Source: Mucidula mucida
Lineage: Eukaryota; Basidiomycota; Agaricomycetes; Agaricales; Physalacriaceae
Assembly: GCA_015501055.1 (NCBI GenBank)
Contig: JADNYV010000106.1
Location: 1-64,000 of the forward strand
DNA length: 64,000 bases
Direction: 5' to 3'
Shown here: positions 33,641 to 45,551 of the stretch, in pieces
How the letters are laid out: each line of letters begins with the position of its first letter
Numbering within the stretch: the stretch's first letter is position 1
The notes under the pieces: model-generated
What the model saw: the letters and a program-made list of their open reading frames with translations, nothing else
Databases searched by the model: none
Told to the model about the DNA's origin: nothing
Translations under genes and position numbers: made by a program

Positions 33641-36493
33641 ATGGCAGATATCGTCGATAGCAATACCGCGCCGCGGACTCCCGTCACCGCCGACACTACT
33701 CCTTCGCCTGCGAATCCAACGACACCACCCCAGACTCATACCTGGAACGACGCCAACGCCCAGAACCAAACACCAGTTGTCAGGAAAGTTGCTGGTACAG
33801 ACCGCTTCTCAGTCGACGACGAGAGGCGCATTATGAAGCAACAGTATATCAGAGTTGCCGAAGAGACTCAAGGCCATTACCTTGTCGGAATGGACCCAGA
33901 GGAGTTTATGCAAACATTTTTGCCGTGGAACGCCGATACGCCAGCTGCCTACCGAACCAAATCCATTCCAGAGGAACGCCTCAGAGACCTACACAGCATG
34001 GCCTCTAAAAAGCCCGAGAAAGCAATGTATGGTGCTTTTGTACGTGTTGTATTCTTTTCGCGACATCAATGTTGTACTGACTGCTTTGTAGACAGCCGCT
34101 CTTCAAGGCTGGCCGATTGAAAAGAAGGAGGAAGCGAATGGCGCCAACGTTATCGTGACCAAGTTTGGCGAATATCGGAAACCCGACGGAGAGTGTCGAA
34201 ACCTTGCCGTTGACATGGGACATTATACAGAGGATAATTTGCCCGCCAAGAACGCTACTGTTCATCGCTTGATGGAAACCAACGTCGAATTCAAGCCTTC
34301 TGCCTCCTACGATCCGTTTGTGGACCCACCTGAGACAACCACTGCCGGCGCTCCAATTGGAAACAGCGATGCAGTCAGTGAGGTGGAGGAGGACAATGTC
34401 AACTATGACTCGTTTGCTGATGCTGCTGCCGGCGCCCCTTCCCTCAGCCAACCCTCCTCCGGCTATTCTTCACCTAGCATCTCTACCGGTGCTGCGGTTT
34501 CCTCGTCGGCTGAATCTGCCGTTCTTGACGTCCCCATCACGGCGAACGACTGGCCTGGCGAGAGTAAATTGGTGCACGGCAAGGAAACCCGCGGCCAGAT
34601 CGCCTCGTACGCCGGCATCACCATGTTCTTGTCCTACCGCAAACACTTCATGAGTGTGGTGGTCTTCGGCACATACGCGAGGTTGATTTTCTGGGACCGT
34701 CGCGGCGCTGTTGTCTCTCGACGATTCAATTATCAAACGGGCGGTGGAGATGAAATTCTGTTCAAGTTTTACCTCCGGTTCTCGCAGCTCACTTCTGAGC
34801 AGCGTGGCTATGATCCCACAGTGGTCGAGGTACCTCCCACCGATCCAGACGCCGAGGCTGCCCTGGTGCAGTTCAAGAAGTACGACAGAGACATGTGGCA
34901 TTGCAACGCGCAGATGAGGTCGTGCACTGAAGCAATGGGCGTAACGCTCCCGGAAGACCGCTTCCTGCGCATGACTGTCAAATTTGGCAACAGCGCCGAG
35001 CGGTCCTTCATTGTTCCTGCACCTGTTTTCGAGGATACGTGCATCTCCCCATTCTCGCGCTCGACGCGGCGCTCTTTAGCGTACGATTGTGCCTTTACCT
35101 CGAATCCTGGCAAAGATTGTCAGCAGTCGAAGAAATCCAAGCACGATAGTCTCCTTTTCATGAAGGATTATTGGCGTGAGGAGTCACTCCGCACGCGACC
35201 CGAGGCAGAGATCTACGATATTCTTGCGGAGAAAAAGGTCCCGCATGTTGCTACGATGGTCGTTGGTGGTGATGTCGAGGGCATGCGAACAAAGACGCAC
35301 GAACCGCGTTTACAGCTCCGTTCGGCGTATCCACCCACTATCCGCAAATACTTCCGCCTGGAAAACCCTCTTCAATGCCACCGCCTCTTCCTCGACACCA
35401 TCGCCCGCGATCTCAGCGCTTTCGGGAATTGTAAAGTCTTAGTCAATTGTATTGCCGACGCCATGGAAGGTATGCTCATCATCGCCCTCTGACTTTCTTG
35501 ATGTTAATATTATTTCTCAGCTGCCCAATGTGCTTTCGATTTAGCTCGTATCCTACATCGAGACATCAGTAGCGGAAATATCATGATTACTCCCACGCAC
35601 GAAGGACTTCTTATCGACTGGGACCTCTGCCTAGTTTTGGACTTTGAAGGACATACTCATCGCCCAGGACGCACGGTATGTATCCACATAGGTCTACTTG
35701 TGCTCCTCCCTAATATATTCGTTAGGGCACTTGGCAATTCATGTCAATCAACCTCCTGCAAGGCGGGATAGACAAGCGATCCGTTGTTCACACTCTCGAC
35801 GACGATAGGGAGTCTGCATTTTGGGTCCTGGTCTATGTCGCGCTGCGATACCTGAAGCATGATATGCCATCCAATGATCTTTACGATAGGCTTCTGTTGC
35901 TATTCGACCACCACACAGTCGACGCCTTTGGCCGACAGACTGGCGGCCACCAGAAGACCCTGGAGTTGCCCATTTGCGCTGAGGATTCCTGTGACCTCGC
36001 AAAATTCAATGTACCGGGATTCAACGACTTGTTGGCGGACCTAGCTGGAGTTCTGGTCGTTCGATACAAGCAGCCGTCATCGTCAGTCACCAGCAGATAT
36101 GAGGCTCGCCTCGCCGCAGGTGGTGACGCAGTTGCGGATCATCCTGTGGAGATCTACAAAGCAAGGCTGGAACGCCGTGCCAATCCGCGGTGGCTATACG
36201 AGACTCTGCGTCATCACGCCAGTCTCATCCCACTTCCCGCCCAACCCTCTCCTCCATTGACGGAAGATGCTTCTACTCGTAAGGCGAAACGTCGCTTGGA
36301 GGAAGTGACTTCTCACACCAAAGGAAACCCGCGGCCAGATCGCCTCGTACGCCGGCATCACCATGTTCTTGTCCTACCGCAAACACTTCATGAGTGTGGT
36401 GGTCTTCGGCACATACGCGAGGTTGATTTTCTGGGACCGTCGCGGCGCTGTTGTCTCTCGACGATTCAATTATCAAACGGGCGGTGGAGATGA
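33641..36493 (+). CDS. FunK1 fungal-type protein kinase, copy C, 3' end altered by tandem duplication
   Basis: Four exons (33641-34039, 34092-35469, 35521-35675, 35726-36493) join in frame to about 899 residues. The catalytic loop HRDISSGNIM and the metal-binding IDWDLC are present, so the kinase core is whole. The last exon is a mosaic. From about 35963 it follows copy A (KQPSSSVTSRYEARLAAGGD) rather than B and D. At 36320 the normal C-terminus after EEVTSHT is cut and replaced by the start of the duplicated segment, read in another frame, which adds about 46 foreign residues before the stop at 36493. The lost tail contained the basic KRLKLDES end, a possible nuclear signal. The promoter is intact, so expression is plausible. 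Confidence 0.8.
34581..36320 (+). repeat. 1740-bp tandem duplication, unit 1
   Basis: Starting at AAGGAAACCCGCGG, bases 34581-35962 recur at 36321-37702 with an exact offset of 1740 and almost no differences, introns included. The junction at 36320/36321 joins the 3' coding end (TCTCACACCA) to the mid-gene start (AAGGAAACCC). Confidence 0.9.
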
Positions 36494-38257
36494 AATTCTG
36501 TTCAAGTTTTACCTCCGGTTCTCGCAGCTCACTTCTGAGCAGCGTGGCTATGATCCCACAGTGGTCGAGGTACCTCCCACCGATCCAGACGCCGAGGCTG
36601 CCCTGGTGCAGTTCAAGAAGTACGACAGAGACATGTGGCATTGCAACGCGCAGATGAGGTCGTGCACTGAAGCAATGGGCGTAACGCTCCCGGAAGACCG
36701 CTTCCTGCGCATGACTGTCAAATTTGGCAACAGCGCCGAGCGGTCCTTCATTGTTCCTGCACCTGTTTTCGAGGATACGTGCATCTCCCCATTCTCGCGC
36801 TCGACGCGGCGCTCTTTAGCGTACGATTGTGCCTTTACCTCGAATCCTGGCAAAGATTGTCAGCAGTCGAAGAAATCCAAGCACGATAGTCTCCTTTTCA
36901 TGAAGGATTATTGGCGTGAGGAGTCACTCCGCACGCGACCCGAGGCAGAGATCTACGATATTCTTGCGGAGAAAAAGGTCCCGCATGTTGCTACGATGGT
37001 CGTTGGTGGTGATGTCGAGGGCATGCGAACAAAGACGCACGAACCGCGTTTACAGCTCCGTTCGGCGTATCCACCCACTATCCGCAAATACTTCCGCCTG
37101 GAAAACCCTCTTCAATGCCACCGCCTCTTCCTCGACACCATCGCCCGCGATCTCAGCGCTTTCGGGAATTGTAAAGTCTTAGTCAATTGTATTGCCGACG
37201 CCATGGAAGGTATGCTCATCATCGCCCTCTGACTTTCTTGATGTTAATATTATTTCTCAGCTGCCCAATGTGCTTTCGATTTAGCTCGTATCCTACATCG
37301 AGACATCAGTAGCGGAAATATCATGATTACTCCCACGCACGAAGGACTTCTTATCGACTGGGACCTCTGCCTAGTTTTGGACTTTGAAGGACATACTCAT
37401 CGCCCAGGACGCACGGTATGTATCCACATAGGTCTACTTGTGCTCCTCCCTAATATATTCGTTAGGGCACTTGGCAATTCATGTCAATCAACCTCCTGCA
37501 AGGCGGGATAGACAAGCGATCCGTTGTTCACACTCTCGACGACGATAGGGAGTCTGCATTTTGGGTCCTGGTCTATGTCGCGCTGCGATACCTGAAGCAC
37601 GATATGCCATCCAATGATCTTTACGATAGGCTTCTGTTGCTATTCGACCACCACACAGTCGACGCCTTTGGCCGACAGACTGGCGGCCACCAGAAGACCC
37701 TGCAGTTGCCCTATTGTGCCAAGGATTCATGTCGCCTGGCGAAATTCCTGGTCCCGGGATTCAACGACTTGTTGACAGACCTTGCCGGATTGTTGCTGGT
37801 TGGCTATGAGGAGCCGTCAGCAAAAGCCTTTGAAAGATATGAGGCCAGACTGGCGAAATGGGGTGAAGTGGACGAGGAGGATCCCGTGTCGATCTATAAG
37901 GCGCAGCTGGAACGCCGTGCCAATCCGAGGTGGCTATACGAGACTCTGCGTCATCACGCCAGTCTCATCCCACTTCCCGCCCAACCCTCTCCTCCATTGA
38001 CGGAAGATGCTTCTAGTCGTAAGGCGAAACGTCGCTTGGAGGAAGTGACTTCTCACACCATCACATACGACTTTCACGAAAATATTCTCCTTTCTGCCAA
38101 AGTGGAGAATGGCACAAAGAGGCTGAAAACTATCAGTCTGAAGCACATGAACGAGCGATTGGAGGGTATGGGCGCGCCGTCGTTTAATTCGCGACCCGCG
38201 GAAGACAAGGAGCCTGAGTCCAAGAGGCTCAAACTAGATGAGTCGGATGAGTCGTAA
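36321..38257 (+). pseudogene. FunK1 fungal-type protein kinase, copy D, lacking its 5' third
   Basis: It begins at the duplication junction, so it has no promoter, first exon or N-terminal region. From 36321 the frame, exons (to 37209, 37261-37415, 37466-38257) and kinase motifs (HRDISSGNIM, IDWDLC) are intact to the normal stop at 38257. The C-terminus is of the B type (EEPSAKAFERYEARLAKWGE, KRLKLDESDES). An internal ATG at 36363 could start a 600-residue protein if transcription reads through from gene C. Otherwise it is a 5'-truncated pseudogene. Confidence 0.8.
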
Positions 38258-39185
38258 ATATGTTTTAGTCGGATATCTTAGAGATTCGCTGGTAGCTATA
38301 CATGTAGATAGGATCCAAGCAGCGTTGTTCAAAGTATTCAAATTGTCGTTTGTTCATCAATTTTTCGTTGGCGAAGACAAGATTGATCTCAGAATACAGC
38401 GGCGATGGCGCACAACTCGAAGCGCCATTCTGGGCCGGCGACAAGCAACGCATCGCGAAGGCAGTACATGACGTTCGTCATCCATTCTTTCCGTTCTGAC
38501 AAGAACGTCCGCTGCGAGGGACTCGACGCAGCCCAGGTAGATTACTAGTAAAGGTGCACTCGATTCCGAGCCGAAGATATAAAAACCTGAGGGGAACCCC
38601 CAAGTCTGATGTCTGCCGCCTCGCTTGCAGAAGCCCAGATCTCTTAGTCATTGGTTTACTTTGAGGAGACAGGTGAGACTGGACTGAACTGTCGGGAAAT
38701 TGGTCATTGCGCCACACCGGGACCAGTCTGCCAACACCCTTCAAGGGAATCAAAAAATTCTTATTTCGGCCGTTATAATCAGTAGTCACAGCTAGCCCAA
38801 GGCGCATGCATTCGATATCGTTCCGTCGAAGCTGTAAAGCACATGTCAGAGGGAAGTTGAAGCCAACATACTAAGACCACTATTTGGCTTCACGAACGAC
38901 GAGTACAATGACCAGCTTGAAGATTTACTGGACGAGCCCTTCGTACTCGCCTTGTGAATTTATTCGGAAGGACAGAGTGTGGCGCAGGTGGTTACAACGT
39001 GACCGCAAAAGAAGAACATACAGTCAATCGCGGTAAATATTTGCCTGATACAAATCGAGGCTCGAATCAACAATAGGGCGAATTCAAATTCTCACCAGTG
39101 GGTTGTTCTATCCGTTATAACAAGGGCATACCCCTCGTAAAGCAAGACAGTGTCCAAACATCCCACATCTACGCGCATCCACTTT
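38258..39185. other. Spacer between FunK1 D and orphan copy 3
   Basis: 38258-38371 matches the 3' flank of FunK1 B, 38545-38610 matches 18500-18560, and about 38950-39185 is the orphan-family 5' flank. No gene was seen. Confidence 0.5.
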
Positions 39186-40460
39186 ATGCAATCTGTCCAA
39201 AAAGGTAAGTCTTCCGGACCCACCTCTGGAAATGCCACGTACAAAACCAAGCGCTCGACTATAGCACCAACATCTCCTACCACCTCAGAAAGCCAGAATC
39301 AGCAAAGCGTGAGCAGTATTGGCAGCACCCCAAGTCATTTGTCTTTGTCCATTTTGGAGCAGTGGTCTTTGTTCAGGGTCACCTTTGATTGCCCATGACC
39401 ACTACTTGAATCACAAGCACATATCTCGAGCGACTCGAGCGAGTTTCCATTCAGCACCCATCCAAAGAACAGATTTATGGGCCCCACATTTGACACGATC
39501 CTGACGGTGCGCCTCTTGCGTTCACCATTGCTCTCCCGCACCAATATCGATGTCCAGCACAACCATTTTACATCAAGTACCACAACCGCGACATTGTCTG
39601 CTTTAGAAGCACCGCGCCAACCTACGAGATGATTGGTGTAATCAATCACGGCAAGGAGCTGGATGACATTAGGCAGACAAAGGGGGTTGACGACTCTGCA
39701 ACCTCGTCCTCTCTTTCAGACGCCTCAATTACAAGAGCCTATCCAAAATCGTTGCACGCGCGCATTACGCGGACAAACACCACCATAGGACAGGCAGTCG
39801 CGAATGAGCGCCTTGAAGGTGTTATTTCCATATACACACAGGCTTCCTCCAATGTTAGCGACATCAAAGTTCATCGAGGACCAATGCTCGCCAGGATTGT
39901 ACGAGGTAGCATTTGACCTCACGATGAGGGGGCTGTAACAGGACGGTCGGTGATTCCAAGTGCGACGACAATGGTGGCAGTAAATCTGAGCGTACCTTTT
40001 CTTCCAAACGAACGAGCTATTATTCCTGGTTATGTCAACAGCTCCACTATTTGACTGTGCCAATTCATCGCGCTCATTGTCTTTACGGCCTTTAATGGAT
40101 CAGACTCTGCGTACACATACATTCAGCATTTCAATCCCGCAAAGTCAATTAGAAACTGACCTTAGATCCAAATTCCTTAACTCCGACAAATGCAGCTCTC
40201 TCGCTGCGTTCATCTGGAGGACAAATGACTCCCTAATGGCCCAGAGATACTGGATTGGTGGTCTGAAGAACCCAGCAGTATTCCGTTTCATCGTGTACCT
40301 CTTGTGCAGATTTCCCTCCAAGCTTCCCATCGACCATGAATCATGCCTTCACGTTCGTCTCTTTGCTCGGGATCAAATATGACACCGATGATCGAGTTCT
40401 CTGCACGATAGTTTATAGGGGACTTGGAACAGAGCCGCGCGTACGCCTAACCATTTGCAT
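39186..40460 (+). pseudogene. Orphan-family gene, copy 3, C-terminal half deleted
   Basis: The ATG at 39186 opens a frame (QSVQKGKSSGPTSGNATYK) that runs into the family sequence TIAPTSPT, and probably shows the ancestral start. The frame is broken near 39395, around 39480-39630, and after ARIVRGSI at 39916. After the conserved intron position the match continues to about 40436 (RGLGT). It then jumps directly to the 3' tail, losing about 520 bp relative to copy 1. Copy 4 has the same jump. An extra frameshift lies near 40335 (HESCLHVRL). Confidence 0.7.
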
Positions 40461-42639
40461 GTGCATCTCCTAGCAGAACATCGTCAGCCACATTTTGGCC
40501 ATTCATATGTGCCCATACCTGTCATGTTCTCCATCCGCTATCCTCTTCGCGCTGTCAATGTCCCTCGCCTTCCGGCATGACTAGCCCTAAGCCTTGGAAC
40601 GAATTACACAACGTTTCTTTCTGCTGGGGCACGCCAGTAGCAGCAGTCCTTGTTGCGAGACAGCAGCGCACTCCATTGATTTCCTCGTCGTGGCCGAAAA
40701 TCGAATTCTGCCAGAGATCATGGCAATTAAAGGTCAAAGCTGTATGTCCGATTCGGACTCGATCACCATCACTCCCTCTATGCTCCTCTCAGTTTAATAT
40801 TGCTACCACCGCCTCTAATCCTCCTTTCTATTAATACGGCGCACGGATGAAGTGATCGTAAACGGAGCTGGCACATATTCCAGTCTCTGAGTGCCGGCCA
40901 GCTGTCCAGAAAGGTGCTGTAGTATCATATTTGTGGTATTGCCTGGATCGGCCTCAAGCCATTTGTAGGAATCAATCGTAAATGCGGTGCCCACCGCGGA
41001 AAACAAACCCACCTACAATCTAATCAGAAAACACTCGTACCCAAGGATGAAGGATACAGACAAAGATGAGAATGGTATCAACATCTTCATCCCAAGCATT
41101 GCATTTGGTCTTGTCACGCTTCACCAGATGGTCAAGGCATGTTTTCCACGGGTTTTTGGCCTCATTCTGAGGCTGAGCTGTGAATTTCACATCGCCTTAC
41201 CTCTTTGAAAAAGATTTAGCTTTGGAAAAGTGGAGAGAGGACCTAAGGGCCAAGGCATACATTTCTGGTATCTTCCCACTCCTCCTTCAAGTGCTGGTAT
41301 TGGGACAGAACTTTGTCTTCATCAGAGCCCTCAATCACAGATGCGGCCTGCAGTGAAATCATAAGAACGTCTTCCACACTACTTATATGAGTCGTACCGA
41401 TGGCGGCGGTGCATTCACCTCGCGATTGTGTTCAGACGACACTGAGTTAAACCCAGACAATATATCAATCCTGAATAATAGCGGCGGAGCCTCACGTTCG
41501 CCGACATTGCTGCTACATAGTGCTGTTGGTCAGAAGCCTTGCTACTGACTACTAGTGATTGTAATGCTCATGTTTCCTGGTGAGAGAGATATAAGTTTCA
41601 GTCAAGTGAGTAAGAATACACCAGGCGCAGCACCTTCATATCCTCTGTGCGGGAACTATCCTGGCATCTGTGCTGGTTTCATGGCGCGAGCACGAAGGGA
41701 TTGCACAGGCGGTGGAAGCGACTGCATGCCAAGATTGCCTTCCGAAACGCCAGAAGTCAGTGTCGCGTGAGTGGGTGAAGACATTGTTCGGAGTCCGTCA
41801 GCTTAGCGCTGTGTTGATATAAGTATTACTGGCTCGAACCAATGGATGAGATATTGCCGAGAAAATCGCACTATCAATATCGTGGAACAGAGTCCTTTAC
41901 GAGAAACGTCAACCTGTTGCACTTCAATCATATCATTGCACTAGCGTTCATATTCTGCTGTTTCAGACCTATTTGCCGGGTATCTATGTTATTTCTGTCG
42001 ATGCTTGCCATCTGCTACCAGGTGGCCGGTGCTGTCAAAAGGCAAGAGAGCTGTCAAGAGAGTGGTCGAAGTAAAATAATAACCGGACCGCACCTCGCCG
42101 CTCGGACATACTCATTGGTTGCTACATCTCGAAGAAGCAGCAGAAGTCTTGCACTCTCACAGAAATTGAATTAAGCGCCCTGTAGAAAACCGACTCGGAC
42201 ATCAGCAAGCGTTAAGCGGTAGCACTCATTCTCCATGGAGTTGGGAAGTGGAAGCGCGTTCTGGACATTGAAGAGGATGATGGCTGAGACAGAGACGGAA
42301 GACCTGAGTAATCCCAATCTTCGTTGATTCTGAGCCTGAGCCTGTTGAGAAATATTCTCTGATTTGTTCCTTGAACAACGCTCTCTGGATATCTACAGAC
42401 CAGAGCTGTGACGATGATCCCGCAAGTTCCAGTGATAACAGGGAACTATCTCAATTGTTAGCCATTGTATATTGGGAAACAGGACAAATCAACAGCGAGA
42501 ACGCAGACCCTCACGTATCTCGTAAGAGGCTCTGCATATAATTGCTCAATACTTCTATTATACAGGAGACTCGGATCAGGTAGCCTCACCCTTTGAAACC
42601 ATTATCAGAGATCGAACATATTACTAGTCACAAGGAAAC
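40461..42639. other. Shared tail, then intergenic
   Basis: 40461-40850 is the 3' tail shared by the orphan copies (inverted relative to copy 4). From 40850 to 42640 only random-looking frames occur, for example 41842-42174; nothing is recognised. Confidence 0.45.
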
Positions 42640-43215
42640 ATTCCTCACCTCAGTCGTACTGGACGAAATGATCTCAAGGACTTTGTCAGGGTCCAAATTC
42701 AAACACAAATCCTGCGGCGGTTGAGAATAAGACGGCATCGGAATCACGCACCCCTTGGAATATTATTACAAGCGCCTGCCAGACCAAGCCACCATTGGTC
42801 GCCCTATCACTAGTGTCATCCCTGACTTTGAAGGTAGCATCACTAGGCAGCAAATCGCCTACATACCGTAAGTCTGTGCGGGACCTTGGAGTACCCCACT
42901 GTGGATTGGTGCTGAATAACGGTGCAGTCCAAATTTGGGGGGACCGCGCCAAGGGAGTAGCCCTTGGGTTTTTGGAGCCTGCGTCGTTCCAGACGAGTTC
43001 CCAGGACGCGACGTCTCGAAGGGCGTCGCTTTCCAGGGCGCTGACGATAACGCCGGTAGGAGCGAAGTTCATGTTGTTGAATGCGCCTTGGCCAAGGTAG
43101 AACCAACTGGTCTCGACTGTGAATGATGATGATTTGGGTAGTATGCAAGTCGGTAGTATGCGACTTACGATTAGGACGCCAGACTGAGATGTCGGCGTGC
43201 ACCTGAACCAGAGTC
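42640..43215 (-). pseudogene. Vps62/DUF946-like protein, copy Y2, decayed
   Basis: This is a paralogue of 23520-24004. Exon 2 is better preserved here: SWFYLGQGAFNNMNFAPTG, then ASWELVWNDAGS, the repeat typical of DUF946. The frame is lost after GSKNP (about 42960) and again upstream, where the YVNKMVDDSGSGA exon (about 43200-43260) needs a one-base shift to reach ADISVWRPN. A C-terminal match (DKVLEI.SSSTTE, about 42650-42690) parallels AEKVLEISSTE at 23550. The gene is not functional as read. Confidence 0.55.
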
Positions 43216-43929
43216 GTCGACCATCTTGTTCACATATATGACGCGCTTGTACGCCAACGCGGCAGTGTGAAGTTTACGACAAATCAGTCGGGCTGATCAA
43301 CTGGGAGCCAGATGTTTAAAGCAGTACTTGGCTTTCAGCATACGACAATGTTCGTATTTCCGCGCGAGCTTCAACAGAATTTCCAAGGAACAGGAAAGTT
43401 GTCTGTAAGGAAGCATCCAATGCTGCTCCATCCGATTTATGCATTTTTCGAAAGCTTAAAGCATAGCACCGACTGTAAGTTGAACACAAGACCCATCAGA
43501 CAAGTCAGCGGAACAGAGAACTGGAGCAATGAAATTCGATAGAAAGGAGGATTAGAGGCGGTGGTAGCAATATTAAACTGAGAAGAGCATAGAGGGAGTG
43601 ATGGTGATCGAGTCCGAATCATACATACAGCTTTGATCTTAACCGCCATGATCTCTGGCAGAATTCAATTTTTGGCCACAACGAGGAAATCAATGGAGTG
43701 CGCTGCTTTCTCGCGACAAGGACTGCTGCTACTGGTGTCCCCCAGCAGAAAGAAACGCCATGTAATTCGTTTCCAAGGCTTAGGGCTGGTCATGCCGGAA
43801 TGCGAGGGACATTGACAGCGCGAAGAGGATAGCGGATGGAGATAATGACAGGTATGGGCACATATGAATGGCCAAAATGTGGCTGCGACGTTCTGCTAGG
43901 CGATGCACATGCAAATGGTTAGGCGTACG

Positions 43930-44424
43930 CGCGGCTCTGTTCCAAGTCCTTTATAAACTATTGTGCAGAGGACTCAATCATTGGTGTCATATTTGATCCC
44001 GAGCAAAGAGACAAACGTGAAGGCATGATTCATGGTTAATGGGAAGCTTGGAGGGAAATCTGCGCAAGAGGTACACGATGGATCGGAATACTGCTGGGTT
44101 CTTCAGACCACCAATCCAGTATCTCTGGGCCGTTAGGGAGTTATTTGCCCTCCAGATGAACGCAGCGAGAGAGCTGCATTCATCGGAGTCAAGGAATTTG
44201 GATCTAAGGTCAGTTTCTAATTGACTTTGCGGGATTGAAATGCTGAATGTATGTGTACGCAGAGTCTGATCCATTAAAGGCCGCGAAGACAACGAGCACG
44301 ATGAATTGGCACAGTCGAATAGTGGAGCTGTTGACATAGCCAGGAATAATAGCTCATCCGTTTGGAAGAAAAGGTACGCTCTGATTTACTGCCACCGTTG
44401 TTGTCACACTTGGAATCACCGACC
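43930..44424 (-). pseudogene. Orphan-family gene, copy 4, cut by a gypsy LTR
   Basis: Minus-strand sequence matches the middle of the orphan family (IRLCQFIALV-like, ECSSLAAFIWRANNSLTAQR, YWIGGLKNPAVFRSIVYLL). It shares copy 3's deletion after RGLGT, and its 3' tail runs down to about 43310. At 44424 the match stops exactly where the gypsy 5' LTR begins. The missing N-terminal part is not found on the other side of the element. Confidence 0.75.
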
Positions 44425-44953
44425 TGTTATGAATCACCATATTTTCACATTTTCACATCTTATCATATCTTATCGGGGGCCTTGTCTTATCAACCAACGG
44501 ACCGTTTCATCATCTGTTTCGTCACCGATCATACCCCTTTTCATTACCAAAGCCGTACTCATGTCGGACACACGTCCAACACATGGATGACATCATACAT
44601 GCCGATACCTCATGGACTCCCTATTGTATATACACCGCCGACACTCGTAGTACACATGGTTGTTTCAGTATTATTACTTACATGCAGTTACCACCCGTAT
44701 TTAATGGTTTTACTGACTAGTAGCATACAACACTGGGTCAAGGGCGTGGAGCATCCCTAGTGGAAACGTGTATGGACAAGGAGTCTCAAACACAGACTTA
44801 CTAGTATATAAGCAGTAGTGTAGTATCATTGTACTTTAGTTCCGATCTCGTTTATACACCTGGCCTAGCCTAGTCTTACGAACACGAATACTTTCTCTTT
44901 CAGTTCTTGCTGTGGTACCTGGTTGAGTCTCGTGGCTTAGTCAGTCGCTAACA
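44425..44953 (+). repeat. 5' LTR of the gypsy element
   Basis: 529 nt, TG...CA ends, with a TATATA at 44805-44810 that could drive transcription. It differs from the 3' LTR by scattered substitutions (for example CACCATATT versus CGCCATATT), so the insertion is not brand new. Confidence 0.9.
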
Positions 44954-45551
44954 GAAGATCAGAACTACTTTCTACCACCTACCACACATCCCTAATCGTC
45001 GATCAGCACTTCGCTGTTTGATCATCGCACACTTCCCCTATTCCCTTTCCCTGTTTACAGATCGACGGAATCCTAATTCCAGCGCACGTCCGCATACATG
45101 TGTATTGGTCCCAGTAGCGCCGGCTAACAGTTAGAGATAACTGCCTCGGGTGCTGGAAGTAGCCGCTCTCACAAGAACGAACTTTTGGCAGTTGCACTTC
45201 AGTGGGCGCTGTTTACGGGTCAACCCCCGTTCCCAGGAAAACTTCGGCTTACCTCACACCAGAGGGACGTCAGCTGGGCAATTGCGAACTTGTGACGAGC
45301 TCTTGGGCTCCATAGATACATAGTCAGTAGTCGGTAAAATAGCGTAGACAGTTACAATACCACCTACTTTACTTACTTTACGATACACACCATCATTCCC
45401 CACCCTACCAAGTCCTGGATTCTATTTCAGATCTAGGCGACTCCTCCTTATTCATCCAAACCTCTATTCCCTCACCCGTTTCATCAAGATCGCATCTCCC
45501 ATATCCCCACTTTCACCCTTTCACTCTCCGATCCTATCACCCCGATTCATC

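Larger units (their letters stand above)
33391..40850 (+). repeat. Segmental duplication unit X2: FunK1 C/D plus orphan copy 3
   Basis: This is the inverted partner of 15560-22030. Order on the plus strand: FunK1 promoter, FunK1 (here internally duplicated), spacer, orphan gene, 3' tail. The left border is near 33391, where identity to 22022 downward begins (GGGAGAATGATCGGCAGCTC). Confidence 0.75.

Noticed and set aside
41842..42174. 110-residue frame with a hydrophobic stretch
   Set aside because: Single short frame, no splice partners, no family pattern, no promoter signal.
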